Part shown: one piece after another, positions 11,935 to 21,264 of the stretch
Numbering within the stretch: position 1 is the stretch's first letter
Layout: the number at the start of each line of letters is the position of its first letter
NCBI RefSeq assembly: GCF_001411555.2
Contig: NC_049916.1
Coordinates: forward strand, 5,084,001 to 5,148,000
Origin: Juglans regia
Lineage: Eukaryota > Streptophyta > Magnoliopsida > Fagales > Juglandaceae
Direction of reading: 5' to 3'
Length of the DNA stretch: 64,000 bases
Position numbers and translations under genes: made by a program
Notes under the pieces: generated by a model
The model's database searches: none
The model's input: the letters and a program-made list of their open reading frames with translations, nothing else
Told to the model about the DNA's origin: nothing

Positions 11935-12110
11935 TGAGTAATGTTAGATATAGTTGTAGAGTGTGCAAGCTTTACGTAATCTTTTTTAAAAAGAATGAGA
12001 TCTAATATTAAAAAATTATTTTTTTTTTATGTGGATCTTATATTTACTCACTTTTATTAAATAGATTATTTTACGACTCTAAATATAATTTCTCTTTTAA
12101 AAATCGTTAT
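11935..12110. repeat. Foldback MITE, family 'GTGTGCAAGC...GTAATC'
   Basis: The core reads GTAGAGTGTGCAAGC, then GTAATC, an AT-rich centre with GTGGATCTTATATT, and a degenerate inverse end with TTTTACGACT. Related copies are at about 20885-21045, 21592-21790, 30350-30530 and 39775-39960. The copy at 20885-21045 best shows the inverted ends (GTGCAAGC..CGTGCAGTCG against CGACTGCACG). It is a short non-autonomous element, about 170 bp. Confidence 0.6.
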
Positions 12111-12374
12111 CTATAAATAAATAATTATCATTCTTTATTCATTGGTTGCCATTGACAGGGGCTTCTATCATTCAAGGTTGCCATGCATTGACCAGGGACT
12201 TCCAATTAATTCGTTATTCATTCTTAGCTGCAATTGACAAGTAGTGATCCGAATTGGACCAGCGGCTTCTATTTGAATCTTACTATGCTAATAGCCACAC
12301 AATACTTTTCTTCTGCTGTTGGTTTTAGTTGTGTTTCAATGTATTTTCTTGTGTTCTGTTTTATATTAAAAAAA

Positions 12375-12689
12375 AAAATTAAAATTTAGTCCCCGCGGAC
12401 TGTGGTCCGAACTGGTGGTATGTCCCCACCTCCGCTTTGGCGGTGTATGGGATTGGTGTACCCTACCTTGCGTAGTCGGGGTATGGGGTTTGTTTACTCT
12501 GTCGGGGACAGAGATGTGTACGACAAATCTCTTAGACCTCGGTCTTTAGAGTTTTGTCGTCTGGGCTAGACCATGTCAGCCACGAAAGTGTGCTGAGGTG
12601 CTATTAACGTTTGTAACTGACTTTATAAGTCAAAGTTGTATGTCCATTTTATTAATGGAATGAGATCCTTTATCAAAAAAAAAAAAAAA
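12375..12689 (+). mobile_element. Non-LTR retroposon 3' end with poly(A) tail
   Basis: A GC-richer, non-coding segment ends in a pure A run at 12677-12689. It contains GACCATGTCAGCC, GTGTGCTGAGG and GTTTGTAACTGACTT. These recur in inverted orientation at 13490-13680, so two 5'-truncated copies of one LINE/SINE family face each other. No ORF is open here. Confidence 0.6.
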
Positions 12690-12789
12690 GTCAAATTAGA
12701 CATCTAGCAAATGGCAACTGCATGCAAGTGGACGTCAAATAGCGCATGCTGATCATGCTGCATGCACTACTATATATATATATAAATAT

Positions 12790-12990
12790 ATAGGAAAATG
12801 TTGTTTTGCTCTCTCACTTTGTTAATTCATTTTGATTGTTTGTATATTTAATTTTTTTTATTTAATGATTAAGAAAGTAATTTTTGATGTATTGGAGTAT
12901 TTTTTTATTTTTTAAAAATATTTAAATAAATTAAAAAACAAATCAAAATGGCCTAAGGGTCCAATGGAGGGTGCTACTCAGCCGGCGCAC
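12790..12990. repeat. AT-rich MITE, family 'AATGATTAAGAAAGTA'
   Basis: The segment carries TTTAATGATTAAGAAAGTA followed by TTTTTTAAAAATATTTAAA and a GC-rich end (GGCGCACCGCTC). Related segments are at about 21850-21990, 29740-29935, 52585-52915 and 52920-53180. Where both ends are visible they carry GGGAGCTC/GAGCTCC-like words. Confidence 0.5.
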
Positions 12991-13081
12991 CGCTCAAATA
13001 TAAATGAGAAATTAATCTCAAGAAATTATAGCCACAGAATAATTATATAATTTCTACTTTCTAGGGCTATAATTTTATGAG

Positions 13082-13082
<1 letters not shown>

Positions 13083-13117
<35 letters not shown>
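13083..13117. repeat. (TA)n microsatellite
   Basis: About 17 TA units lie in copy A. The equivalent position in copy B (20320-20361) is also a long TA run, which supports the duplication. Confidence 0.9.
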
Positions 13118-13121
<4 letters not shown>

Positions 13122-13479
13122 TTGTAACCTTAGATTTGAAAGTAAAGTCAAACCTGCAGCTAGCTAGGAGAGACTACTATTTTTATAAGAAAAAAAAACA
13201 TTTACTCATTATCTATATACTATATACTATATATAATTTTTTTATTAAATATATGGTGTACAAATAATGAGTAAAATAATTTAATTAATTTAACAAAAAT
13301 AAAATAAAATAAAAACAAAAACAAATGTAGTGTGTAAGATAATAAATAGCAAAACTCTTTTTATAAATATATTTTTTTAATACGCGGTGTTTATCCTGCT
13401 GCTAGCTGGTGGGTTATTATCGGAGTGAGAAATTTGTTTCAAACTACTTACGCGACTTTTTTTTTTTTTTTTATATATA

Positions 13480-13900
13480 TATAATAAGGGATCACATTTC
13501 ATTCATAATAGATGACATACAAATTTAACTTAAAACAAGTCAGTTACAAACGTTAATAGCTTCCCAGCACACTTTTGGGGCTGACATGGTCTAGTCCAGA
13601 CGACAGATTTCTAAAGACTTAAGTCTAAGAGATCTGTCGTGCACATCTTTGTCTTCGACAGAGTAACAGTAACCAGGTGATTTTGGAGGTTCCGGACTCA
13701 CAGAACCCAGTGGCGCAGTGCGTGGCGACAGCAGAGAGCCTCCCGGTGGCGCGAGATAGCCACTCGCCGAACGTCTCAGATAACTTTAGGTCGTGCGTGC
13801 AAGCTACTCCCCGCTCCGTTTGGCGCTACATACGTGACATTTCCTTGTGCATGTTTCGTTCTTTCATGGCCATCCTATACTCTATCTGCATATTATATAT
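13480..13900 (-). mobile_element. Non-LTR retroposon 3' region, inverted copy
   Basis: Reading the minus strand, 13680 to 13490 matches the 12480-12665 copy (GACCATGTCAGCCCC, GTGTGCTGGG, GTTTGTAACTGACTTG). Upstream of it on the minus strand, about 13830-13680, an uninterrupted reading, LKLSETFGEWLSRATGRLS, probably represents the carboxyl end of the element's coding region. The retroposon inserted into copy A of the duplicated segment. An ORF on the opposite strand here is a shadow. Confidence 0.55.
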
Positions 13901-13913
13901 GTGTGTGTGTTTG

Positions 13914-13937
13914 TGAGAGAGAGAGAGAGAGAGAGAG
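13914..13937. repeat. (GA)n microsatellite
   Basis: Simple GA dinucleotide run. Confidence 0.9.
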
Positions 13938-14129
13938 GGAGATATTATTATGCGATTTCAATTATACCTTTTACTTTTTTTGTTGATTTGTAGTTCCAAG
14001 TGATTTATTAAAAAAATTAATTATTTAATTAAAAATATAAATATAAAATATGACGTGGCACTAGGATAAAATAAACGGTACATGCATTGCTGCATTACTA
14101 TGCATATATATATATAGAAAAATTCTAAA

Positions 14130-14280
14130 CATAAGCCCCACGCCCCTGCACACCCACTTAAGAATATGTCATTTTACCTTTTCAAACATGTTTATAAGTA
14201 AAATATACTAAAAAGGTAAAATGACATGTTTTTAAATGAGTGCGTAGGGTATGAGATTTATGGGTAGCACTGCTCATATA
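14130..14280. repeat. Small palindromic MITE
   Basis: ATGTCATTTTACCTTTT at about 14166 and its exact inverse AAAAGGTAAAATGACAT at about 14214 form 17-bp arms around a short AT-rich loop. Imperfect pairing continues outward (CCCACTTAAGAA against TTTAAATGAGTG). It is absent from copy B of the duplication, which suggests insertion after the duplication. Confidence 0.65.
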
Positions 14281-15180
14281 TATATATGGAAAATGCTAGT
14301 CCCACCGCTTGAGCTTCCCGCTTGCATTTCCCGCTTGATATGGCATCCAATGGCCGACTTGATAGGACAAAAAGTGTCATGATTGCATCGCCCTTCTTCC
14401 CGAAAATTGATCTCTAGCTTATTTTCCCTCCCTCTCCTTGCATCTCAAAAACACAGTTCATAAAACCCACCTTCACGCTGCTAGAGTCAGACCCACCATT
14501 TCCCTGCTTTTTTCTTTTCTTTTTTTGGTCTTTTTCTTTTTGTTGGGAGGAATCTATTGTAATTTTCAGGATGAATCAAGATTTTAATTTCTATTAATAT
14601 TTATGTACAGTGTAAATTTTCTTTCTGCCGATATCAAAATTTTTGGTCATATGTATGGAGCATGAAGAGGGGAAAATGGCAAAATTGTAAATAGGGCCCT
14701 CTATTCAAATTGAAACCTCAGTTTCTACAAAGTTTCAGCCGCTATAGGGGAAGTCTGAAGTGTAAATCGGGCAGAGCCCCTGTGAGCTAGCCTTGTTTGC
14801 AACTATAGGCGAAGTCTGTAGTGTTGCAAATAATGAGAAAGGAATGCACTCTGTTGGATCTATTCATGATTGCTTTAGTTCAAAGTTTTTTTTGTTTTCT
14901 CCACTTTCTACACATCTAAACAGACCATGCAAAATTCAAAAATAACGGAGGATAGAAGGAAAGAAATCTACCTCTCGGATGGAGGTCGGACAAAGGAGAG
15001 CCGCAACAAAGAACGTCGAAAATGGGTCTCTTGTGCCGAACGAGATTTGTCGGGGAGGGGTTTGGGGGTATTTTTTTCATCTAGGCGGGAAGAAGTAAAC
15101 AAGGCATTAAAAAAAAAAAAAAGCAAAGCAACATGACATTCCACGTCTAGCGGAAATAAAAAATGGGAAGACACAGCGGT
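14281..15180. other. Non-coding sequence, no supported gene
   Basis: Mixed-composition sequence with C/T-rich patches. Two facing short ORFs near 14930-15170 have no recognisable content and are not called. A TA microsatellite lies at about 15198-15215. Confidence 0.45.
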
Positions 15181-15559
15181 TGCTATAGCAGGCCCATATA
15201 TATATATATATATTATATATCAATCAATCTTTCCTTTCAACTTCATTTTCCCATTTTTCTTTCTTAGCATAATCCCTCTCTTTCTATAACTTTATCTCAG
15301 TTTCCATTAAAAAAAGAAATCTCTTCTATTAAAAAAAAGATTGTTGATCTCAAAATTGAGATAAACAATATCAAATCCTCCTTCTGATAACGATGAGCAA
15401 TAAAATGAAGATTCTGATTCAAGTCAAAAGGAAGTAATTCCTCCTTCTAAGAACAATAAAATTTGTTTGATCCATCATACTATTCTTTCCAAATTTTTTT
15501 TTTTAAAGTTACTATAATTGTTTGTCATGAATTTGAATTCAATGTAATTATTATAATTG

Positions 15560-17395
15560 ATTTCGGATAAGATGTGAACTATATCCAAGAAGGAATAATT
15601 TCTAGTAAATATTATGAAAAGTCTACTGAAAGAAATTTTTCTGCTAATGGATCCCAAAAGAAGATCAAATATGAGCTTAATAATGCTCATGTCTGCCAAG
15701 ATAGTGTTTGTTTCAAAATTCCTTCTGTACTTGTTAAAAATATGACTAAAAAGATCATATTAGGCATTCCTTTTATTCATCTTTATATCCATTTATTTCG
15801 GAAAAGGATGGTAATACTATTGACCATTTCGGTCAGAGAGTAAAGTTTAAATTTGCCTTAAATTTTGATATTGATATTAATGATTGTTTGAAATCTTTGG
15901 TTTCTGCTAAAACAAAACATTTGAATATCCTACAATAGGAAATCAATTGCTAAACAATTATCTACTAAATTATTAATGTATAAGTGATTGCAATAAAATA
16001 CTAGTTGATGATGTTTATTCTGATCTTCCAAATGCATTTTGGCATAGGAAGAAGCATGTTGTTATTTTTCCTTTTATTAAAGATTTTTCTGAGAAAAATA
16101 TTTTCATTAAAGCTCAACCTATTCAGATTAATAGTAAAACTTTAGAATTTTGTAAAATAGATATTCAAGAACTGTTTGCCAAGAAGATTATTAGGCATAG
16201 TAAGTCTAAGTCTTATTGGTCTTATGCTGCTTTTTATGTCCAGAAAAATGTTGAAACTAAGAGAGGGACACCTCACCTAGTTATCAAGTACAAACCATTG
16301 AACAAGATCTTAGAGTGGATTAAGTCTATCCCCAATAAGAATGACTTGACTCGTAGGCTTAGTGATTCAGTAGTCTTATCCAAGTTTGACATGAAGTCAG
16401 GATTTTGGCAAATCCAAATTAGTGAGTCATATAGGTATAAGAATGTTTTTACTACCCCATTAGTCATTATGAGTGGAATTTTATGCCTTTTGGACTCAAG
16501 AATGTCCCTAGTGAGTTTCCAAACATTATGGATGATATTTTCAATTCATTCACTCATTTCACCATTGTTTATATTGATGATATTCTCATTTACTCTAAGT
16601 CTATTGATGAACACTAGAAACATTTACATTTGTTTCTTGACATCATTAGAAGTAATAGTCTTATTGTTTCTACAAAAAATAAAAAAATCTAAACCATTAG
16701 ACATAATGGGCTTGATTATGATATTTTTGAAGGCAAAATTCAACCTATCAATTGTGCTATCGAATTTGCTGATAAGTTCATTGATGTCATTCTTGATAAA
16801 ATCTAGTTGCAGAGATTCCTTAATTCTCTCAACTATGTTTTTGAATTTTAGAAGGACATGAGGAAACAATGTTGCCCACTCTTCGAGCGACTACATTCCA
16901 ACCCTTCTTTTTTAACTGAAATTCATTCTACTCTTATTAAGCAAATCAAGATACATGTTAAAACTATATCATGTCTTGAAATTTCTACTACTGTTTCTTC
17001 CAAAATTGTAAAAACAAATGCCTCTAAAATTGGTTATGGTGACATTTTGAAACATATTTGTTTTACCAGATTTGTTTGAACAAATTGTTCGCTTCTATTC
17101 TGGAGTTTAGAATACTGCACAAATTAATTATAATATTATTAATAAAGAAATGTTATCTATAGTACTATGTATTTCTAAGTTTCAAAGCGATTTACTAAAT
17201 CAAAAATTCTTATTACGTATTTATTGTAAAAGTGGTAAATATGTTTTAGAAAAAAATGTTGACAACATTACTTCTAAACATGTTTTTGCCAGATGCAGGC
17301 TATTTTAAGTGTATTTGATTTTATTATTGAATATATTAAAGGATCTCAAAATTCTATTCTTGATTTTTTTTACTCGTAAATTATTGTAGTAACCA
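15560..17395 (+). pseudogene. Pararetroviral protease-RT-RNase H region, broken
   Basis: About 15570-15860 resembles the caulimovirid aspartic protease region (short reading KKIILGIPFIHL). About 16050-16700 is the reverse transcriptase. FDMKSGFWQIQI is read at about 16385-16420, and the catalytic YIDD box is at 16570-16581 in a different frame, so a frameshift lies near 16455-16470. An in-frame stop follows the YIDD box at about 16615. About 16860-17390 carries RNase H homology, ending in the motif IEYIKGSQNSI typical of the family, again over several frames. At least four breaks make it non-functional. It resembles plant pararetroviruses more than gypsy elements because of the RT wording and the lack of a following integrase. 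Confidence 0.85.
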
Positions 17396-17399
17396 TAAG

Positions 17400-18660
17400 C
17401 AAGAAAAAAGACAAAGGGAAGAAGATTGTCACTTCTCCCCCAATTCCTGATATTAAGCTTATGAAAAATGAGTCTGCTACTCCATTAGATATTGTTAATA
17501 GGTTTACTACTCTTGCTACAATTTCTACTTTTAAACTTGCTTCGTTTTCATCTGCTTTTAGTATGCCTTACGATCCTTATGCCTAAGCCCATTACCTCCA
17601 CTCAATATTACCCTGCTTCAAAAATGAATATACTAAAAAACTTTATGCCCAAAATATCTTTTATGTTGAACCAAATAGGTCTATGTATAGAGATCCATTC
17701 AAAACTGCTTCTAGTTATCTCCCTCCTGGTTTTCACTGGATTCTTGAGAATCCTGCTAAAAACCTTCAATACTAATATACTATTTTGTTCCAAATAGAAT
17801 CTCTTATTATTAAACTTATTTATGATAAGATTGATAAAATCAAATTGATCTATTATAGTGCGTACATCTTGAATATTGTTACTGAAAAAAATGGGGAACT
17901 CATCCCTATACTTAAAAAAACTCCCTCATTCTGATATCATTTACTGTTACTATGATTACATTAATACTTGGTTCAAATTCATGTTATTCCAAATCCTAGA
18001 GATGATACACTATTGGTTTCTTAATTTTGACAAGAAATTCAAGACTAGTTTCTCTCTTTGGTTCTTGTGATGATGTCACCAATTTGCCCTTATTCTTGAT
18101 GTCTTTTGTGATAAACTACAAAAGCCATTAAGTATTTCGCTACTGTTTTCAAAATGGATCGACATAATAAAAAATTCTCGTAGTTCCTCCATTTTTGCAA
18201 GAAATACAAGGTTCCTTGGATCTTAAAATGGAGTTATGAATGGAATGGAGATATATTGATCCGTTATTGGTTCATCAAGTGGTGGGACAAATATCCCCAC
18301 ATACAAGATGTCATTGATAATGTTGTCAGAGATTTTCTCCAAACTACTCTAAATCTCAAAAGAATTGAGGAATTCCCTACTGTTAAACAATTAACCTTGC
18401 CTGAATACCTAATTACTTAGGCCACTACTTCTACTAAACCATTTGCTAAACCAACTACTTCTAACAAATTTGGATCCAAGAATAAAATCTTGCTCCAAGG
18501 ATTGAAGAAAAAGGATTTGATTTATTTGTTAAAAAAGTCCTTACTGGATGATGATAATTCTGATACTGAGTCTGAAGCATCCTCCAAAACTTCAGTTACT
18601 GATCCATACATCAACATGGTTGGACATGATTTAGAACATACCCCGAGATTATCTGATAAC
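17400..18660 (+). pseudogene. Pararetroviral ORF downstream of RNase H, broken
   Basis: Directly after RNase H a Lys-rich start (KKKDKGKK) is followed by readings in changing frames, including a Tyr-rich stretch at about 17640-17960 and a Trp-rich stretch at about 18060-18300. Near the end, about 18530-18600, it is acidic/Ser-rich. The order and the Trp/Tyr-rich character fit the second ORF of unknown function found after the polymerase in florendovirus-like endogenous viruses, an assignment I make from memory. Multiple stops are present. It could alternatively be a coat-protein relative, but no zinc knuckle is visible. Confidence 0.5.
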
Positions 18661-18689
18661 TGATTCATCAATAACTAAAGGAAGCATCA

Positions 18690-19283
18690 CCAAAAGACTA
18701 CCACCTCTGGAAAGATGCTGATTTTTCTGATGCTACTTACCCTTTGGCAAATGCCGGTGAGTGCATCAATATTTGTTACTGCAAGAGCACTAAAAAGATT
18801 CTAATGCTTTTGTTTTTCTGTTGTTTGCTTTAATGTTTTACTACTATCGAAATAATTGTAAAGGCGCCTCATTGATCTATAAAAGGAGAACCTAGTTTCA
18901 GAAGATGGATCACCTTCTTCTCCCATCTCTCCTTCATACCACCTGTTTCTCTAAAATATTCTTACACCATTGAGTTGATAAGAAACCTATTTATCCAACC
19001 TTCTTGATAATAGTTTGTAAGTTATTTTGAATAAACGATTATAACTTCTACTTACTTTCATCTTCCATTCATCTTCCAATTTATCATTATTCCCATTTGA
19101 TTCTAGTTATCTGGTCTTGCTTTTATTAATATCAGTTATCTAGTCCTGTTTTCATTATTATTACTTCTAGATTTTATTTACTTACACTATCACTTTAGTT
19201 ATTTGGCCTCTATTTCAACCTTTTCTTCAATAATAATGAAGGTTTACTACTTATCTTACTTTATGTCTTGCTTCCTCCCCTTT
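18690..19283 (+). promoter_or_regulatory. Pararetroviral promoter/leader region
   Basis: A TATA box (CTATAAAAGG) at 18877-18886 lies about 400 bp upstream of the primer-binding site. About 180 bp upstream, CCAAAAGACTACCACCTCTGG resembles the upstream activating region of plant pararetroviral promoters. After the TATA box, a pyrimidine-rich leader without long ORFs runs to the primer site. Position and content fit the pregenomic-RNA promoter and leader. Whether it is active in the host is unknown. Confidence 0.55.
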
Positions 19284-19296
19284 TGGTATCAGAGCC
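19284..19296 (+). other. tRNA-Met primer-binding site
   Basis: TGGTATCAGAGCC matches the site complementary to the 3' end of plant initiator tRNA-Met. Caulimovirids and many copia elements use it to prime reverse transcription, and by convention it marks the origin of the viral genome. No LTR end (CA) directly precedes it, which supports a pararetroviral rather than LTR-element origin. Confidence 0.8.
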
Positions 19297-19590
19297 ACTG
19301 TTCTAGCTGTTGGTAGATGATTTATATCTGTCAATTTCAATTTATTAAGTTATCTTCCAATCCTTCCTTGGTACTTTGTTAATTGTGTTCTATTCTTGTC
19401 TCTACTGACGCCACCCCAGTAATAAAGTGAATCCCAAGAACTGTGTCTATAAGGCTTGTTTTGCTAGAGAAAGCATTTAAGGCAAGAGTGGGTAGACGGT
19501 TGGGTAGGGTATGTGTTACAAAATACAATATGAGCAAGTGTAAAAGACATGATTAGTGAGTACTACCTTTAGATTTTGGTTGATTTCAAG

Positions 19591-20100
19591 ATGAATAAGA
19601 TGTTTAAATCTAATTCGTCTATTAGTTCTAGATCTAGTAAACCTCCCGATACTATCAATGAGAAAGATTTTTTTGTTGAAAAAATTGAATTTCAATAAAT
19701 GGAGTATTCTAAAGATTAATGCAAAATCTATTTACAAAACTACCTGAACTCAAATTGTTTTAAAAACTGAGTTCAATATTAAAACTTTTGAACAAATATT
19801 TGCTATTTCAAAATTCCATGAAAAATGTTGCTTATTTAACAGAAAATTTATTCAAAAATTTCCAGTAAAAGCTTTTACAAATTTTTGTATATTGGTTATG
19901 TTCAAGTTGCTATTAAACCTCTTACGAGGGAAGACATCAATTCTTCGATACTTCTCCACTTGAGAGTTGCTAGATTCAAAAAATTTGAGATTAGCATACT
20001 TGATAGATTCAACCGTCTATGTTTGGTGGTCCTATTCATTTTAATTGTTTTCTTGATTTAACTCTTATTTTACATTATCTTAATATTTGTAAAACTTTAA
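19591..20100 (+). pseudogene. Pararetroviral movement-protein fragment
   Basis: An ATG at 19591 opens a Ser-rich N-terminus (MNKMFKSNSSISSRS). It soon meets stops at about 19696 and 19717. Further on, after frame changes, the short reading IGYVQVAIKPLTRED at about 19890-19940 and the ILLHLRVARF stretch resemble the conserved core of caulimovirid cell-to-cell movement proteins. Homology ends at a TTA-repeat at about 20107-20130, where host sequence (copy B) resumes. It is truncated and non-functional. Confidence 0.65.
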
Positions 20101-20106
20101 ATATTC

Positions 20107-20130
20107 TATTATTATTATTATTATTATTAG
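20107..20130. repeat. (TTA)n microsatellite at the virus-host junction
   Basis: About eight ATT/TTA units sit exactly between the last movement-protein homology and the start of copy B of the host duplication. They could be an AT-rich target into which the viral DNA joined. Confidence 0.7.
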
Positions 20131-20319
20131 AAATATTAGTCAAAGGTCAAATTAGACATCTTGTATTGACTTACAGCCGCCGTTCATGAATATGGCAAAT
20201 GCATGCAAGCCGCCGGCAAATAGTTGATGCTGATGCTGCATGCAAAGTATATATATAATTTCTGTGGCTATAATTTGATGAGATTAATATTATGTAAGAT
20301 TATAATTTTTTGAGATTAA

Positions 20320-20328
20320 TTATATATA

Positions 20329-20361
<33 letters not shown>
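20320..20361. repeat. (TA)n microsatellite
   Basis: Long TA run corresponding in position to the one at 13083-13117 in copy A. Confidence 0.9.
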
Positions 20362-21167
20362 GTTGTACACGTAGATTTGAAAGTAAATTCAAACCTGCAG
20401 CAGTTTGGAGAGACAACTATTTTTAAGAAAAATTATATTCATAAGTCTCACATATAATATATTTTTTTATTTTTTTTATTTTTTTTAAATATATGATATA
20501 TGGATGATGAGTAGAATAATTTAATTATTTTAAAAAGAATAAAACCAAAAAAAAATAAAAAACTTTAAAAAAATAAAAAAAATTGTGATGTGTAATGTTG
20601 GTGTATGAAATTTATTAATAGCAAGGCTCCTATTTTTATAAAGAGAATGCTACTTATAATATTTTATTATTATTTTGACTAATATATAAATAATCTAATA
20701 TGAGAATAAGTTTTAAGTGGAATAGTCAAATGTAAAATCATATAAAATTATGTAAATTTTACATTTATATTTACATAATCCAATACTAATGCTCTAGGCC
20801 GAGAGATTAGTTTAATAAGTGTAAATTATTTTTTTTTTATTTATTTTCAATGTTTTATACTACTAAAATATTTTAAAAAAAATGATACTTGCAGTCGTGA
20901 GTGTGCAAGCGCCGTGCAGTCGCTTTGAAAAAAATGAATAAATATGAAATCTACATGAAAAGAAATTAATTTTTTAACAGTGGACCCTACTCTTTATTAA
21001 AACGACTGCACGATATTTACGTATTTTACAACTGTATGTAATATTATTTCATTTAAAAAAATAAAAAATATATTAATTCATTAATAATTACTTATTTAAC
21101 CATTAAATAAAAATAAAAAATACACTCATTGTCGGTCACTATCATCGATTTAAGTATCATTCCTTAT

Positions 21168-21227
21168 TCATATATATCAATCAAACTTTCCTTTCAACTT
21201 CATTTTCCTATTTTTCTTTCTTCGCAG

Positions 21228-21260
<33 letters not shown>
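21168..21260 (+). promoter_or_regulatory. Putative core promoter and CT-rich leader of the ADH-like gene
   Basis: A TATA-like CATATATATC at about 21169 is followed by a pyrimidine-rich stretch and a (CT)n run at 21231-21260, as is common around plant transcription starts. The same block is present in copy A at about 15205-15290. The assignment is by position only. Confidence 0.4.

Positions 21261-21264
<4 letters not shown>

Larger units (their letters stand above)
12690..15300. repeat. Upstream-region duplicate, copy A (of the ADH-like 5' flank)
   Basis: Blocks of this segment match 20136-21260 in the same order and orientation: GTCAAATTAGACATCT (12691 / 20142), the GCATGCTGATCATGCTGCATGC region (12745 / 20230), GGCTATAATTTTATGAGATT (about 13065 / 20268), AGATTTGAAAGTAAAGTCAA (about 13132 / 20373) and ATCAATCAATCTTTCC followed by TTCAACTTCATTTTCC (about 15220 / 21178). 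Copy B lies directly upstream of the ADH-like gene, so copy A is a duplicated promoter-proximal region without its gene. Copy A has been expanded by the inverted retroposon at 13480-13900 and a MITE at about 14130-14280. The pararetrovirus sequence begins shortly after it. Confidence 0.7.
15310..20120 (+). mobile_element. Endogenous caulimovirid (Florendovirus-like) copy, decayed
   Basis: Plus-strand blocks appear in this order: retropepsin-like protease, reverse transcriptase, RNase H, a downstream ORF, a promoter-like non-coding stretch, a tRNA-Met primer-binding site (19284-19296), then part of a movement protein. In a caulimovirid genome numbered from the primer site, the movement protein comes first and RT-RNase H comes late, so the copy crosses the genome origin: it came from a circular or multimeric template. 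No LTRs and no integrase are seen, which separates it from gypsy elements. Every coding block has stops and frameshifts. The coat-protein region between movement protein and protease is missing. It lies between two copies of a host duplication. The genus-level assignment is from memory of block order. Confidence 0.85.
20136..21260. repeat. Upstream-region duplicate, copy B (ADH-like 5' flank)
   Basis: This is the second copy of the segment described at 12690-15300, in the same orientation. It is shorter because it lacks the retroposon and palindromic MITE, but it carries its own MITE (about 20885-21045) and a GAGCATT-family fragment (about 20690-20800). It ends in the putative core promoter and CT-rich 5' region of the ADH-like gene. 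Confidence 0.7.

Noticed and set aside
14927..15174. Facing ORFs on both strands, charged and Arg-rich
   Set aside because: Composition of a purine/pyrimidine-skewed stretch; no recognisable motif.
19284..19296. Primer site read as evidence for a copia LTR element
   Set aside because: No CA-ending LTR precedes it and the surrounding coding blocks are caulimovirid-like.
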